Positions 34,418 to 42,461 of a DNA stretch of 64,000 bases are shown here, piece after piece. The stretch comes from Blastomonas aquatica (GTDB lineage: Bacteria > Pseudomonadota > Alphaproteobacteria > Sphingomonadales > Sphingomonadaceae): assembly GCF_014639875.1 (NCBI RefSeq), contig NZ_BMGD01000001.1, positions 744,001 to 808,000 on the forward strand. The letters run 5' to 3'. How positions within the stretch are numbered: position 1 is the first letter of the stretch; every line of letters starts with the position of its first letter. The notes beneath the pieces are model-generated. The model saw nothing but the letters and a program-made list of their open reading frames with translations. It ran no database searches and was not told where the DNA came from. Both the position numbers and the translations under genes were made by a program.

Positions 34418-34980
34418 CTCCCAGGGCCATCGTCATCGGAGCATCGGCAGGCGGGGTGCAGGCGCTGTCGCGGATCCTTCCCGCGCTTCCCGCACGGTTT
34501 TCGATCCCGGTGCTGGTGGTCGTGCATGTGCCGCGCCGCAGGGACAATGCGCTGGTCGAGCTGTTCGGCGCGAAGTGCGCGGTCGATGTCAAGGAAGCCG
34601 AGGACAAGGAGGTGCTGGGTGGCGGGACGATCTATTTTGCGCCGGCCGACTATCACCTGCTGGTGGAAGGCGATGGATCGATTTCGCTGTCCTCCGAAGA
34701 GGCGGTCAACCATTCGCGTCCAGCGATCGACGTGCTATTCGAGACCGCAGCCGATGCCTTTGGTCCGGCGTTGACCGGGATCGTGCTGACCGGCGCGAAC
34801 CATGACGGGGCGCAGGGCCTCAAAGCCATCGGCGCGGCAGGTGGTGTCGCGATCGTGGAGGCGCCCGAGACCGCCGAAGTGCCGACGATGCCCGCAGCGG
34901 CGCTTGAACAATGCCCCTCGGCGCGGGCGATGAGTTTCGACCAGATCACAACCTATTTGCAAGAGCTGGCAGCCCCATGA
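34414..34980 (+). CDS. CheB-type methylesterase lacking a receiver domain
   Basis: 188 residues, only the catalytic domain of CheB. The Ser-His-Asp triad is visible: Ser11 in GASAGG, His38 in VVHVPRR, and Asp131 in GANHDGAQGLK. The N-terminal receiver that controls classical CheB is missing, so activity would not be governed by direct phosphorylation; the partner kinases or unlinked proteins may regulate it. It removes methyl groups added by the upstream CheR. The GTG start shares bases with the cheR TGA, and its own stop overlaps the next gene by 4 bp (ATGA). Confidence 0.9.
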   Translation: MTPRAIVIGASAGGVQALSRILPALPARFSIPVLVVVHVPRRRDNALVELFGAKCAVDVKEAEDKEVLGGGTIYFAPADYHLLVEGDGSISLSSEEAVNHSRPAIDVLFETAADAFGPALTGIVLTGANHDGAQGLKAIGAAGGVAIVEAPETAEVPTMPAAALEQCPSARAMSFDQITTYLQELAAP

Positions 34981-36119
34981 CGGTGACCGACGGACAGATC
35001 AAATTCCTGCTGGTCGACGACCTTGAGGACAACCTGATTGCCCTCGAGGCGCTGCTCAAGCGCGATGGGCTTGTCTTTCATACCGCGGCCAGCGGCGAGG
35101 CTGCGCTCGAGCTGATGCTGGTCCATGATTATGCGCTGGCGCTGCTTGATGTGCAGATGCCGGGAATGGACGGGTTCGAGCTGGCCGAGTTCATGCGCAG
35201 CAACGAGCGGTCGCGGCATATACCGATCATCTTCGTCACTGCCGGAACAGGCGACACCGCGCGGCGCTTCCGGGGCTATGAGGCAGGCGCGGTCGACTTC
35301 ATCCAGAAGCCGATCGAGGCCGATATCCTGCGGTCGAAAGCCAACGTGTTTTACGATCTGTACGAACAACGGCTGCAGATTGCCGCGCAGCGCGACGAGC
35401 TTGCCGAGCTTGGCAAATCTCTCCAGGCGGCCGATGCGCAGAAGAACCGCTTTCTTGCGGTACTGGCGCACGAGCTGCGCAACCCGATCATGGCGCTGAT
35501 CGCGGGGTTGCGCCTGCTCGAGAGACGCGAGGGGACCGATGCGGCGCTTGAAATCCGCAACGCGATGAACCGCAGCCTCAGCCATATGACCCGCCTGGTC
35601 GAGGACCTTCTGGATATCTCGCGGATCGAACAGGGCAAGATCTCGCTGCGCAAAGACAGAGTTGTGCTGCAGGACGTACTCGCGTTCGCCGTCGAGACGG
35701 CACGCCCTGCCATCGATGCTGCGGGTCACAGGCTGCATCTCGACCTTCCCGATGATCCTGTCCAACTGCACGCCGACCACGCCCGCCTCACCCAGATCAT
35801 CGGCAACCTGATCGGCAACGCGAGCAAATACACACCCGATGGCGGCGATATCCGTGTGTTCGTGAGCGTCGCGGGCACAAGCGCGGTGATCGAGGTCGCC
35901 GACAACGGGATCGGTATTGCCCCCGATCAGCAGCACCGGATCTTCGGTATCTTCGAACAGATCGCGCTGGGTGGCCGGATGAGCCAGGAGGGCCTCGGCA
36001 TCGGACTTGCGCTGGTGAAGCAGCTGGTCGAGCTTCACAACGGGCAGATTGTGCTCAAGCACAGCGCGCCGGGTGAAGGCAGCACCTTTGAGGTCCGGTT
36101 GCCACTGGCGGACGGATGA
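34977..36119 (+). CDS. Receiver-histidine kinase (REC-HisKA-HATPase)
   Basis: 380 residues with an N-terminal receiver (phospho-acceptor Asp58 in LLDVQMPGMDG, Lys111), a short linker helix and then a kinase with His165 in VLAHELRNP. The HATPase has the N box IGNLIGNASKYTPDG, the G1 box DNGIGI and GLGIGLALV. Because the receiver precedes the kinase, it may accept phosphate from the upstream CHASE3 hybrid kinase and so tune its own kinase activity. It is the last gene of the operon, overlapping cheB by 4 bp. No DNA-binding output is encoded here. Confidence 0.92.
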   Translation: MTVTDGQIKFLLVDDLEDNLIALEALLKRDGLVFHTAASGEAALELMLVHDYALALLDVQMPGMDGFELAEFMRSNERSRHIPIIFVTAGTGDTARRFRGYEAGAVDFIQKPIEADILRSKANVFYDLYEQRLQIAAQRDELAELGKSLQAADAQKNRFLAVLAHELRNPIMALIAGLRLLERREGTDAALEIRNAMNRSLSHMTRLVEDLLDISRIEQGKISLRKDRVVLQDVLAFAVETARPAIDAAGHRLHLDLPDDPVQLHADHARLTQIIGNLIGNASKYTPDGGDIRVFVSVAGTSAVIEVADNGIGIAPDQQHRIFGIFEQIALGGRMSQEGLGIGLALVKQLVELHNGQIVLKHSAPGEGSTFEVRLPLADG

Positions 36120-36125
36120 CGACTG

Positions 36126-36152
36126 AACCAATATATAGGTAACGCGTTGGTT
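36126..36152 (+). other. AACCAA/TTGGTT stem with TATATA in the loop
   Basis: 6-bp arms around 15 nt, 7 bp after the kinase stop and 33 bp before the lipoprotein start. It may be a weak terminator, or the TATATA may be a -10 element for the next gene. Low confidence. Confidence 0.3.
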
Positions 36153-36184
36153 GAATTATCAATTTGCGCGGAGATCACCAGCCC

Positions 36185-36745
36185 ATGAAACGTCCCCTGC
36201 AACTCATGCTCTTGTCGCTGCCAATCCTGCTTGTGGCAGGTTGCGGGTCAGACCCTGCCAGCGATCCATCGGCATCCAACCCCGACACGCCCGCACCGGC
36301 GGCTGCGCAACCCCAGCCGGGCAGAACCAATGGCGGATCGCTCTGGCAGGGCGGTGAACAGCAATCGATCGACCTCCAGTCTGCGCATCCCAATGGCGTC
36401 GTGTTGCAATTGACCTCGATCCAGTCGCGCCAGATGGAAACAGCTATCGGGATCCGGGTGCTCAATGGTCGAGACCGGGCCATCGAGCTCAACCGGTTCA
36501 ATAACCGCAATGGCTATATCGTGCTCGACAGCGGCGAACGGCTCTATCTCTCGCCGCCCGCCAACAACACCAAGGTCAGTATTCCTGCCGGCCAGACCTT
36601 CGAGGGCGAGCTGGTGTTTCTTGGGCGACTGCCTCCGGTGCAAAGCGCAGTGCTGATCCTCAACGAAAACGCCTCTGCGGACAACGAACACACATCTACC
36701 CCCGGTTTCCGGATCGATCTGCCGCTGACCGGCGCGGTATCATGA
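36185..36745 (+). CDS. Lipoprotein, paralogue of the N-terminal half of the next gene
   Basis: 186 residues with a type II signal peptide and lipobox LVAGC (Cys19). A Pro/Ala-rich linker follows (about 20-50), then a beta-rich domain of about 130 residues with HPNGVVLQL, RVLNGRDRAIELN, LYLSPPANNTKVSIPAGQ and a LILNEN block near the end. The same ordered motifs recur in the following OmpA-type protein, so the two arose by tandem duplication. I recognise no named family. It is an outer- or inner-membrane-tethered periplasmic protein. The stop overlaps the next start by 4 bp (ATGA). Confidence 0.78.
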   Translation: MKRPLQLMLLSLPILLVAGCGSDPASDPSASNPDTPAPAAAQPQPGRTNGGSLWQGGEQQSIDLQSAHPNGVVLQLTSIQSRQMETAIGIRVLNGRDRAIELNRFNNRNGYIVLDSGERLYLSPPANNTKVSIPAGQTFEGELVFLGRLPPVQSAVLILNENASADNEHTSTPGFRIDLPLTGAVS

Positions 36746-37770
36746 CGGAGCGCTCGTTCGTCAGCGTGGCCGCTGCATTGCTCGCGGGCTCGGTCATGGT
36801 TTCCGCGTGTGACGGCGGGATATTGGGCGGCGGTGACGGTACGCCGGTCGATATCCAGGAGGCCCATCCATCCGGCGTGGTTCTCAATGTCAGGACAATC
36901 CGGATCGATGGCGAGCGCACTGCGGTCGATCTGACGGTCATCAATGGGCGCGATCGCGAAATTCGGCTCAACCAGGGGCGTGAGAACAGTTATGTTCTGG
37001 GCGATGGTGGAGAAAAGCTGCTGCTCGTGCCGCCCTCCGGCAATACGACCCTGGCCGTTCCGGGTACACGGGCAACGGACATGACCCTTGTCTTCGAAGG
37101 CGCTGCATCGGGCAGCGGAAATATCACCCTTGTCCTGAACGAGAATGGCAGTTTGGAAAGCTATTCGAACAATCCGCGCTTTCAGATCAGCCTTCCCGTC
37201 TCGGGAAGCGGCGGCTCGGCGCCGGAAATCTCGGCGATGTCCAACCTGCGCCCGATCCCGATGACCAGGCTTGGCCCGGCGAGCACCACGGGATCGACGC
37301 TGGGCAGCACCACCCAGGGGTCCAGCGACCTTCGCGCGGTAGAAGCGCTCAAATCGGAACTTGGCGCAGTCGAAACCGATCGCGGAACGTTGGTTTCGCT
37401 TCCTGGCGATGTGACCTTCGATTTCGACAAGGCATCGATCAAGGCGGATGCACGTGCGACGCTGGGCCAGCTGGCGGAGCTGATCAGTGCAAATGGAGGC
37501 GGCGTCATCATGATCGAGGGACACACCGACTCCCGAGGCGATGATGCCTATAATCAGCGCCTGTCGCTGGCGCGCGCTGAAGCGGTAAAAACCTATCTCG
37601 CCGAGAAGGGCGTCCCGGCCGATCGCATGCGAACCTTGGGGCTGGGTGAAACCCGTCCGGTGGCTGCAAATGCGGGGGCGGACGGATCCGACGATGAGGC
37701 GGGCCGTCAACGCAACCGCCGGGTCGAGGTGATCCTACCGCAAGGCGGCACTGCAGCGGGATCGGGGTAG
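36742..37770 (+). CDS. OmpA-family lipoprotein with duplicated N-terminal domain
   Basis: 342 residues. The signal peptide ends in MVSAC (Cys23). Residues about 35-150 repeat the domain of the preceding lipoprotein (HPSGVVLNV, VINGRDREIRLN, LVPPSGNTTLAVPG, LVLNEN). A Ser/Thr/Gly linker (about 155-200) leads to an OmpA-C peptidoglycan-binding domain at about 215-335 (VTFDFDKASIKADA, IEGHTDSRGDDAYNQRLS, NRRVEV). It should link the outer membrane to the cell wall, presenting the N-terminal domain in the periplasm. It is co-translated with the upstream paralogue through a 4-bp overlap. Confidence 0.85.
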   Translation: MTERSFVSVAAALLAGSVMVSACDGGILGGGDGTPVDIQEAHPSGVVLNVRTIRIDGERTAVDLTVINGRDREIRLNQGRENSYVLGDGGEKLLLVPPSGNTTLAVPGTRATDMTLVFEGAASGSGNITLVLNENGSLESYSNNPRFQISLPVSGSGGSAPEISAMSNLRPIPMTRLGPASTTGSTLGSTTQGSSDLRAVEALKSELGAVETDRGTLVSLPGDVTFDFDKASIKADARATLGQLAELISANGGGVIMIEGHTDSRGDDAYNQRLSLARAEAVKTYLAEKGVPADRMRTLGLGETRPVAANAGADGSDDEAGRQRNRRVEVILPQGGTAAGSG

Positions 37771-37850
37771 ACCGGGTCGGCACGAGCCTTCAGCCACAGA
37801 CGGACTGCGGCGAGCTTGAATAGGGTTTCGACCGACAACCGGCGGATTTT

Positions 37851-38894
37851 TCAGCGACTGGCCTCGAAAAAGGTGTCGGGAAGCCGCTCGATTACTCTTG
37901 CAGCCAATGCGTCTGCGCCTGCACGGCTGAAATGGCTTGAGCTATCGGAGAAATAAGCGTCGCCGTTACCATCGAAAGCGGCCGACAGGTCGATCACGCC
38001 AGGCAGATTCTCAGCCGCGATCCGCGCGCGAAACTCGCGGACTGTGAGATCGAGACTATTGAAAAAATCCGTGTCCAACGAGCCCCGCAAACCCGCCGCA
38101 TTCGATTCGTTTCCGTACAGGAGCGGCGCGATCACCACGGCAAATTGCGTGTTCTGTTGACGCCCGTACTCCAGCGCAGCCCGCAATTGGTAAAGCGATT
38201 GTTCGACGACTGCGGTGCGCGCTTCGGGTGTTGCGCACGGATATTCCTTCGGTATGGCCCCGATGCGGTGGAGCATGCGCTTGGGGATCGCAATCAGTGC
38301 TGGCTCATGCTCCGACTGCGCCGAGACAGGCTCACACGCCAGGTACAGCTCGACATTGCTGAACAGAAAGATGGCGAAGTCGGGCGCATCTATCCTGGCC
38401 GCCAGATGGCGCCAGTGCAGCATGCTTTGGGCAGTGGTCCGCGCTGGCCCCGCGATCACAGCCACGTTGATGTCAGCCCGGCTGCGTTCGATCGCGGCGG
38501 CCAGGGTGGCATCGTCCGCCACATAATGCCCAAAAGCCTGCGACGATCCCAGCAGAATGCCTTGCGCGCCGTCTCGCCGGGGCGTTCCGGTGGAACGCAC
38601 GCCCAATGCATCGACTTGCAGCCCCGGCCCCGATACCGGTTCCACGATCTTGCCCAGACCCGCAACGGACCGCTCGCGGTAATTCGTCCAGCCAGCGGGG
38701 CGCGATGCCACATCAGCCGCCGAAGGCATGGCCGCACGCCAGATTGTGCGTGCGGCGGGATAGGCCAGGTCGACCAGCCCGTCGAGCAATGCCAGGACGA
38801 TCAGCGCCTGTGCAGCCCACATGCCGTATCGACCCAATGCGCCCCGCTTGGGTGGCGGTGCGTGCTCGGCGGCGGTGTGCTCGGCATCAGTCAA
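37851..38894 (-). CDS. SGNH-like membrane-anchored protein of the tailoring island
   Basis: About 347 residues. One N-terminal membrane helix (about 27-45) precedes a periplasmic SGNH/AlgX-like domain. The nucleophile block reads GILLGSSQAFG, with Ser in place of the usual Asp-Ser of GDS, and the C-terminal block SDSSSHFSRAGADAL holds the Asp/His pair. Such proteins accept acyl groups from MBOAT partners and pass them to polysaccharides. I chose the TTG at 38894 because GGAGG lies 6 nt upstream; an ATG at 38912 is also in frame. The start overlaps the carbamoyltransferase stop by 8 bp, so the two are coupled. Confidence 0.78.
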   Translation of the reverse strand: MTDAEHTAAEHAPPPKRGALGRYGMWAAQALIVLALLDGLVDLAYPAARTIWRAAMPSAADVASRPAGWTNYRERSVAGLGKIVEPVSGPGLQVDALGVRSTGTPRRDGAQGILLGSSQAFGHYVADDATLAAAIERSRADINVAVIAGPARTTAQSMLHWRHLAARIDAPDFAIFLFSNVELYLACEPVSAQSEHEPALIAIPKRMLHRIGAIPKEYPCATPEARTAVVEQSLYQLRAALEYGRQQNTQFAVVIAPLLYGNESNAAGLRGSLDTDFFNSLDLTVREFRARIAAENLPGVIDLSAAFDGNGDAYFSDSSSHFSRAGADALAARVIERLPDTFFEASR

Positions 38895-40716
38895 GCGGAA
38901 CCTCCTCGGCATAGGACTGCGCCAGTTTCGTGTCCTGCTGGTGCTTTTCCATAATACAATTCCCCACGACGAGGACGTCGAGGCCCGTACCCATGAAGCA
39001 GCGAAATGCATCTGCGGGGCTCTGGACGATTGGCTCTCCGCGCACATTGAAGCTGGTATTCGCAAGCACCGGGCATCCCGTGTGTGCCTTGAATGCAAGA
39101 AGCAATGAATGGAACCGGGGGTTGTCGTCCGCCGTGACGGTCTGGACGCGCGCCGAGAAGTCGACATGGGTGACCGCCGGGATATCCGACAGTGGCGTAT
39201 TGAGGCCGTGCGCCAGGTCCCGCCGGTGTTCGGCATGGGCCGTTCGATGCGCCTGTGCCACCGGGGCGGTGATCAGCATGAAAGGCGATTCCTCGCCAAG
39301 ATCGAACCAGTCGCCGGCATCCTCGGCGAGGACGGCGGGCGCGAACGGGCGAAAGCTTTCCCGGAACTTGATCTTCAGATTGAGCCGCCGCTGCATGTCC
39401 GGAGCGCGCGGATCGGCGAGGATCGAGCGGTTGCCCAGTGCGCGCGGCCCAAACTCGCTTCGTCCTTGAAACCAGCCCACGGCCTTTCCGGCCTTAAGCG
39501 CCTGCGCTGTCCGATCCACGACGAGATCGTCGGTCAGCAGCTCATATCTTGCGCCTGCAGCGTCGAGCGCGGTCTGGGTCTCGCTGCCCGAATAGCCCGG
39601 CCCCAGATAAGCGTGCCGCATCGCATGCGCTTCGGGCTGGGGTCGCTCGCCACCAAGCTCAAGATGCCAATAGGCAAGCGCAGCGCCCAAAGCGCCCCCG
39701 GCATCGCCCGCCGCCGGCTGGATCCAGATGTTCTCGAAGGCTCCGTCGGCAATCAGCTTTCCGTTGGCGACACAATTGAGCGCCACACCGCCGGCAAGGC
39801 ATAGATTGTTTTCGCCGGTTCTGCGGGCAAGATCGCGTGCCATGCGGACGACGGCCAGTTCGGTGACCTGCTGGATCGATGCGGCCATGTCGGCATGAAA
39901 TTGCTCGAAGGGCGATTCAGGCTCGCGCCGTTCGCGACCGAAAAGCGCGTCGAACCGCGCGTTCGTCATCGTAAGGCCTGTACAATAATTGAAATAACGC
40001 TGATCGAGATGGAACGACCCATCCTCGCGCAGGTCTATCAGGTTGTCCAAGATACGTTGCGCGAAGCGCGGCTCTCCATAGGGGGCCAAGCCCATCAGCT
40101 TGTATTCGCCCGAATTGACCTTGAAGCCGGCATGGTAGGTGAACGCCGCATAGAGCAGACCCAGCGAGTGCGGGAAGCGCAGCTCGCGGTCGATGCGAAG
40201 GTCGGAACCGCTCCCCACACCTGCCGAGGTGGTGGTCCATTCGCCGACGCCATCCATTGTCAGCACCGCGGCAGATTCAAACGGTGATGGATAAAAGGCT
40301 GATGCTGCATGACTGAGGTGATGATCGCTGAAGCGCAGCTTCTCTGGATCGCCCATCGCAGGGTCGATCCGGCCGAGAGCCTTGCCGAGCAACCTGCGTT
40401 GGAACAGCTTCTCGCGCCCCCAGATTGGCATGGCTTCCCGGAAGGAACGAAATCCAGAGGGCGCGAACGCAAAATAGGTGTCCAGCAGCCGCTCGAACTT
40501 GAGGAACGGCTTTTCGTAGAAGACAATATGATCGATCTGCGATCCACTGATGCCTGCTTCGGCGAGGACGTATTGGATCGCGTTAGCAGGAAAGCTGGCG
40601 TCCTGCTTAACACGTGTGAAGCGTTCTTCCTGCGCCGCAGCGACGATCCGGCCATCGGTCACCAGCGCGGCCGCGCTATCGTGATACAGGGCGGAAATTC
40701 CGAGTATGCTTGTCAT
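38887..40716 (-). CDS. Carbamoyltransferase (NodU/CmcH/TobZ family)
   Basis: 609 residues. The N-terminal YrdC-like/ASKHA part begins GISALYHDSAAALV and contains the metal/adenylate-site HHLSHAASAFYPS and TMDGVGEW. The C-terminal domain has GRSEFGPRALGNRSIL and TSFNVRGEPIVQSP. The enzyme makes carbamoyl-AMP from carbamoyl phosphate and ATP and transfers the carbamoyl group to a hydroxyl, typically on a sugar or natural product. It sits between an SxtJ-like gene (20 bp upstream) and an SGNH gene (8-bp overlap) on one strand. GGAG precedes the ATG at 40716. The acceptor is most likely an exported polysaccharide, from context. Confidence 0.93.
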   Translation of the reverse strand: MTSILGISALYHDSAAALVTDGRIVAAAQEERFTRVKQDASFPANAIQYVLAEAGISGSQIDHIVFYEKPFLKFERLLDTYFAFAPSGFRSFREAMPIWGREKLFQRRLLGKALGRIDPAMGDPEKLRFSDHHLSHAASAFYPSPFESAAVLTMDGVGEWTTTSAGVGSGSDLRIDRELRFPHSLGLLYAAFTYHAGFKVNSGEYKLMGLAPYGEPRFAQRILDNLIDLREDGSFHLDQRYFNYCTGLTMTNARFDALFGRERREPESPFEQFHADMAASIQQVTELAVVRMARDLARRTGENNLCLAGGVALNCVANGKLIADGAFENIWIQPAAGDAGGALGAALAYWHLELGGERPQPEAHAMRHAYLGPGYSGSETQTALDAAGARYELLTDDLVVDRTAQALKAGKAVGWFQGRSEFGPRALGNRSILADPRAPDMQRRLNLKIKFRESFRPFAPAVLAEDAGDWFDLGEESPFMLITAPVAQAHRTAHAEHRRDLAHGLNTPLSDIPAVTHVDFSARVQTVTADDNPRFHSLLLAFKAHTGCPVLANTSFNVRGEPIVQSPADAFRCFMGTGLDVLVVGNCIMEKHQQDTKLAQSYAEEVPLD

Positions 40717-40735
40717 TCGTAGGCTCCGGCCAAGC

Positions 40736-41152
40736 TCAGAACGGCCGGTCGAAATTCGCTTTCCGGCCAGCCGGATCGCGCTCTACCCAATACGACTGCG
40801 AAGCCGGCGCACGCTTCAGCGCGAGCCTGTCGCTCCCGACCGCACGCAGCACTAGCGCCAACGGCGTCACCACCAGGAAGAACATTGCGCCAAGGATGAT
40901 CAGGCTGGTCAGCTTGTGCAGCTTTTGCCCGAAGGCGAGCCAGATCCGGTTCGCAGGTGCCAACAGCGCCGGGCGCAGCCAACTGATCGCAGCCAGGCCG
41001 ATGACCAAAGCGCCCAGCCACATATTGGGCTGGCGGCCGGCAAACAGCGGCAGCACCATAAATCCTGACGCAACCAGCGCCATGGTGATGCCAAATGCCT
41101 TGGGAGAACCGGGTGACCGAACCTCGGCCAGGGTGTTTTCGTCGCGAACCAT
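40736..41152 (-). CDS. SxtJ-like small membrane protein
   Basis: 138 residues with three to four hydrophobic segments (AFGITMALVASGFMVLPLF, LGALVIGLAAISWLRPALL, LTSLIILGAMFFLVVTPLALVL), then a polar tail rich in Arg/Lys. The spacing and the carbamoyltransferase next door match the SxtJ family, named from saxitoxin clusters but widespread beside carbamoyltransferases and DUF5989 in unrelated bacteria. Its biochemical role is unknown. AGGGG lies about 8 nt before the ATG at 41152. It heads the reverse-strand transcript; the divergent partner starts about 116 bp away. Confidence 0.75.
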   Translation of the reverse strand: MVRDENTLAEVRSPGSPKAFGITMALVASGFMVLPLFAGRQPNMWLGALVIGLAAISWLRPALLAPANRIWLAFGQKLHKLTSLIILGAMFFLVVTPLALVLRAVGSDRLALKRAPASQSYWVERDPAGRKANFDRPF

Positions 41153-41268
41153 CGCGCGGCCCCTAGCATACACGATCAGATGAGGGGAGGAATTTGATGT
41201 CAGGGCGAACGCGCTTGTCGATCACAAGGCCGCATGGTACTGCGCGCCCAGCTCGGGAGGCTAGGCTG

Positions 41269-41421
41269 TTGGTTTTTTTTAGAGATCTGTTCGGCTTTTT
41301 GTTCGCCAAGCGTTCACGCCTGATTTTCATACCGTTCCTTCTGCTGTTCGTCTTGTTCGTTGGCGTGCTGGCTGTTTCAGAGGGAACCGCCTGGGCACCG
41401 TTGGTCTACGCCATTTTCTGA
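41269..41421 (+). CDS. DUF5989 (SxtK-like) 50-residue membrane peptide
   Basis: A very short protein with one membrane helix: MVFFRDLFGFLFAKR, a run of about 22 hydrophobic residues, then SEGTAWAPLVYAIF. This matches DUF5989 in length and in the conserved G(S/T)xxAPxxYxxF end. The start is the TTG at 41269, 8 nt after GGAGG. An alternative ATG at 41197 with a good GGGGAGGA element would add 24 Arg-rich residues. Family length and room for divergent promoters favour the TTG. The stop overlaps the SGNH start (TGATG). The function is unknown, probably assisting the modification machinery. Confidence 0.7.
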   Translation: MVFFRDLFGFLFAKRSRLIFIPFLLLFVLFVGVLAVSEGTAWAPLVYAIF

Positions 41422-42395
41422 TGCTGCCGGACGGCTCTAAACCCCATCCACTCCGCAGGATGGCGGGCACCGTCGGCCTGTTGCTGCTGGGTGTGGTCCT
41501 GGCGATCGGTGCCGGTGAAGCACTTGTGCGGATATCGACGGCGGACCAGCGCAATTATGTCGTCGAAATGTGGCGCTATGCCAAGCTGCTCAAGCGTCCA
41601 AGTGACGATCCGGCGATCGGTCACGAACATGTTCCGAACCGAACCGCGCAGCTGCAGAACGTGGAGATATCGATCAACAGCCTTGGCATGCGCGGTCCCG
41701 AGCCCAAGGCAGATGCGCACCGACGCATCGCCATCATCGGCGATTCACTGGCGCTTGGTTGGGGTCTTTCGGATACGGAATCGTTGCGTGGCCAATTACA
41801 GGCCGCGCTCCCGGACGATGTCGATGTTGTGAACGACGGCGTCGGCAACATGAACCTGTCGCAGATCTCGGCGCACTGGGCGCGCACAAATGCGCGACTT
41901 CCGGTCGACACCGTGATCCTGCTCACATCGTTTCGCGCGCCGATCCAGCAACCGGCACCGACGCGCAACCCGATCCTGCGCAACAGCGCACTGAGTGCGA
42001 TCCTGTTTACCTATGCCGCAACGCTGACGAGCGGTGCCTCCGGTCGCGATGACATGGTTGCGGCGGTGCGCAAGGAATGGACGACCGGCCCTGGGGCTGC
42101 GGCAATGCACAAGGGGTTCGATCAGATCGCCGCACTCGCCCGCGCCCGGGGATACCGGGTTATCTTGGCAGCAGTGCCCGAAATGCACGACCTTCAGAAC
42201 TATCCGTTCGAGTTCATCACCGAGATACAGCGCGCTGAGGCTGTGAAGCACGGCTGGACGTTCGTCGACCTGCGGCCGTCATTGCTCGGCAAGTCGGCGG
42301 AGGAATATTGGGTGACCGAGCAGGACGTCCACCTCAATGCCGCAGCGACCACCTTGGTTGCAGACCGCCTTTTGCCGCTCCTCACTGTTGACTAG
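41421..42395 (+). CDS. SGNH/GDSL hydrolase-like protein
   Basis: 324 residues. An N-terminal membrane helix (about 16-34) is followed by a periplasmic SGNH domain with block I IAIIGDSLALGWGL (Ser109), an Asn-containing block near VGNMNLSQ, and block V DVHLNAAATTL with the Asp/His pair. Unlike the SGNH protein at 37851-38894 it keeps the canonical GDS. It is probably an O-acetyl esterase or acyltransferase acting on a polymer outside the cell membrane. It is translationally coupled to the DUF5989 peptide and lies 66 bp before an AlgI-like MBOAT gene. Confidence 0.85.
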   Translation: MLPDGSKPHPLRRMAGTVGLLLLGVVLAIGAGEALVRISTADQRNYVVEMWRYAKLLKRPSDDPAIGHEHVPNRTAQLQNVEISINSLGMRGPEPKADAHRRIAIIGDSLALGWGLSDTESLRGQLQAALPDDVDVVNDGVGNMNLSQISAHWARTNARLPVDTVILLTSFRAPIQQPAPTRNPILRNSALSAILFTYAATLTSGASGRDDMVAAVRKEWTTGPGAAAMHKGFDQIAALARARGYRVILAAVPEMHDLQNYPFEFITEIQRAEAVKHGWTFVDLRPSLLGKSAEEYWVTEQDVHLNAAATTLVADRLLPLLTVD

Positions 42396-42461
42396 CAAGG
42401 CGCGGTGGATCCTGTCGACACCAAGCAGCATCCCGGCCTTCCCATTCGCATCTGGTAGCCC

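Noticed and set aside
37851..41421. Saxitoxin-type biosynthesis cluster (SxtI/J/K-like genes)
   Set aside because: Only the carbamoyltransferase, SxtJ-like and DUF5989 families are shared. The core polyketide/amidinotransferase genes are absent, and MBOAT/SGNH partners point to polymer modification.
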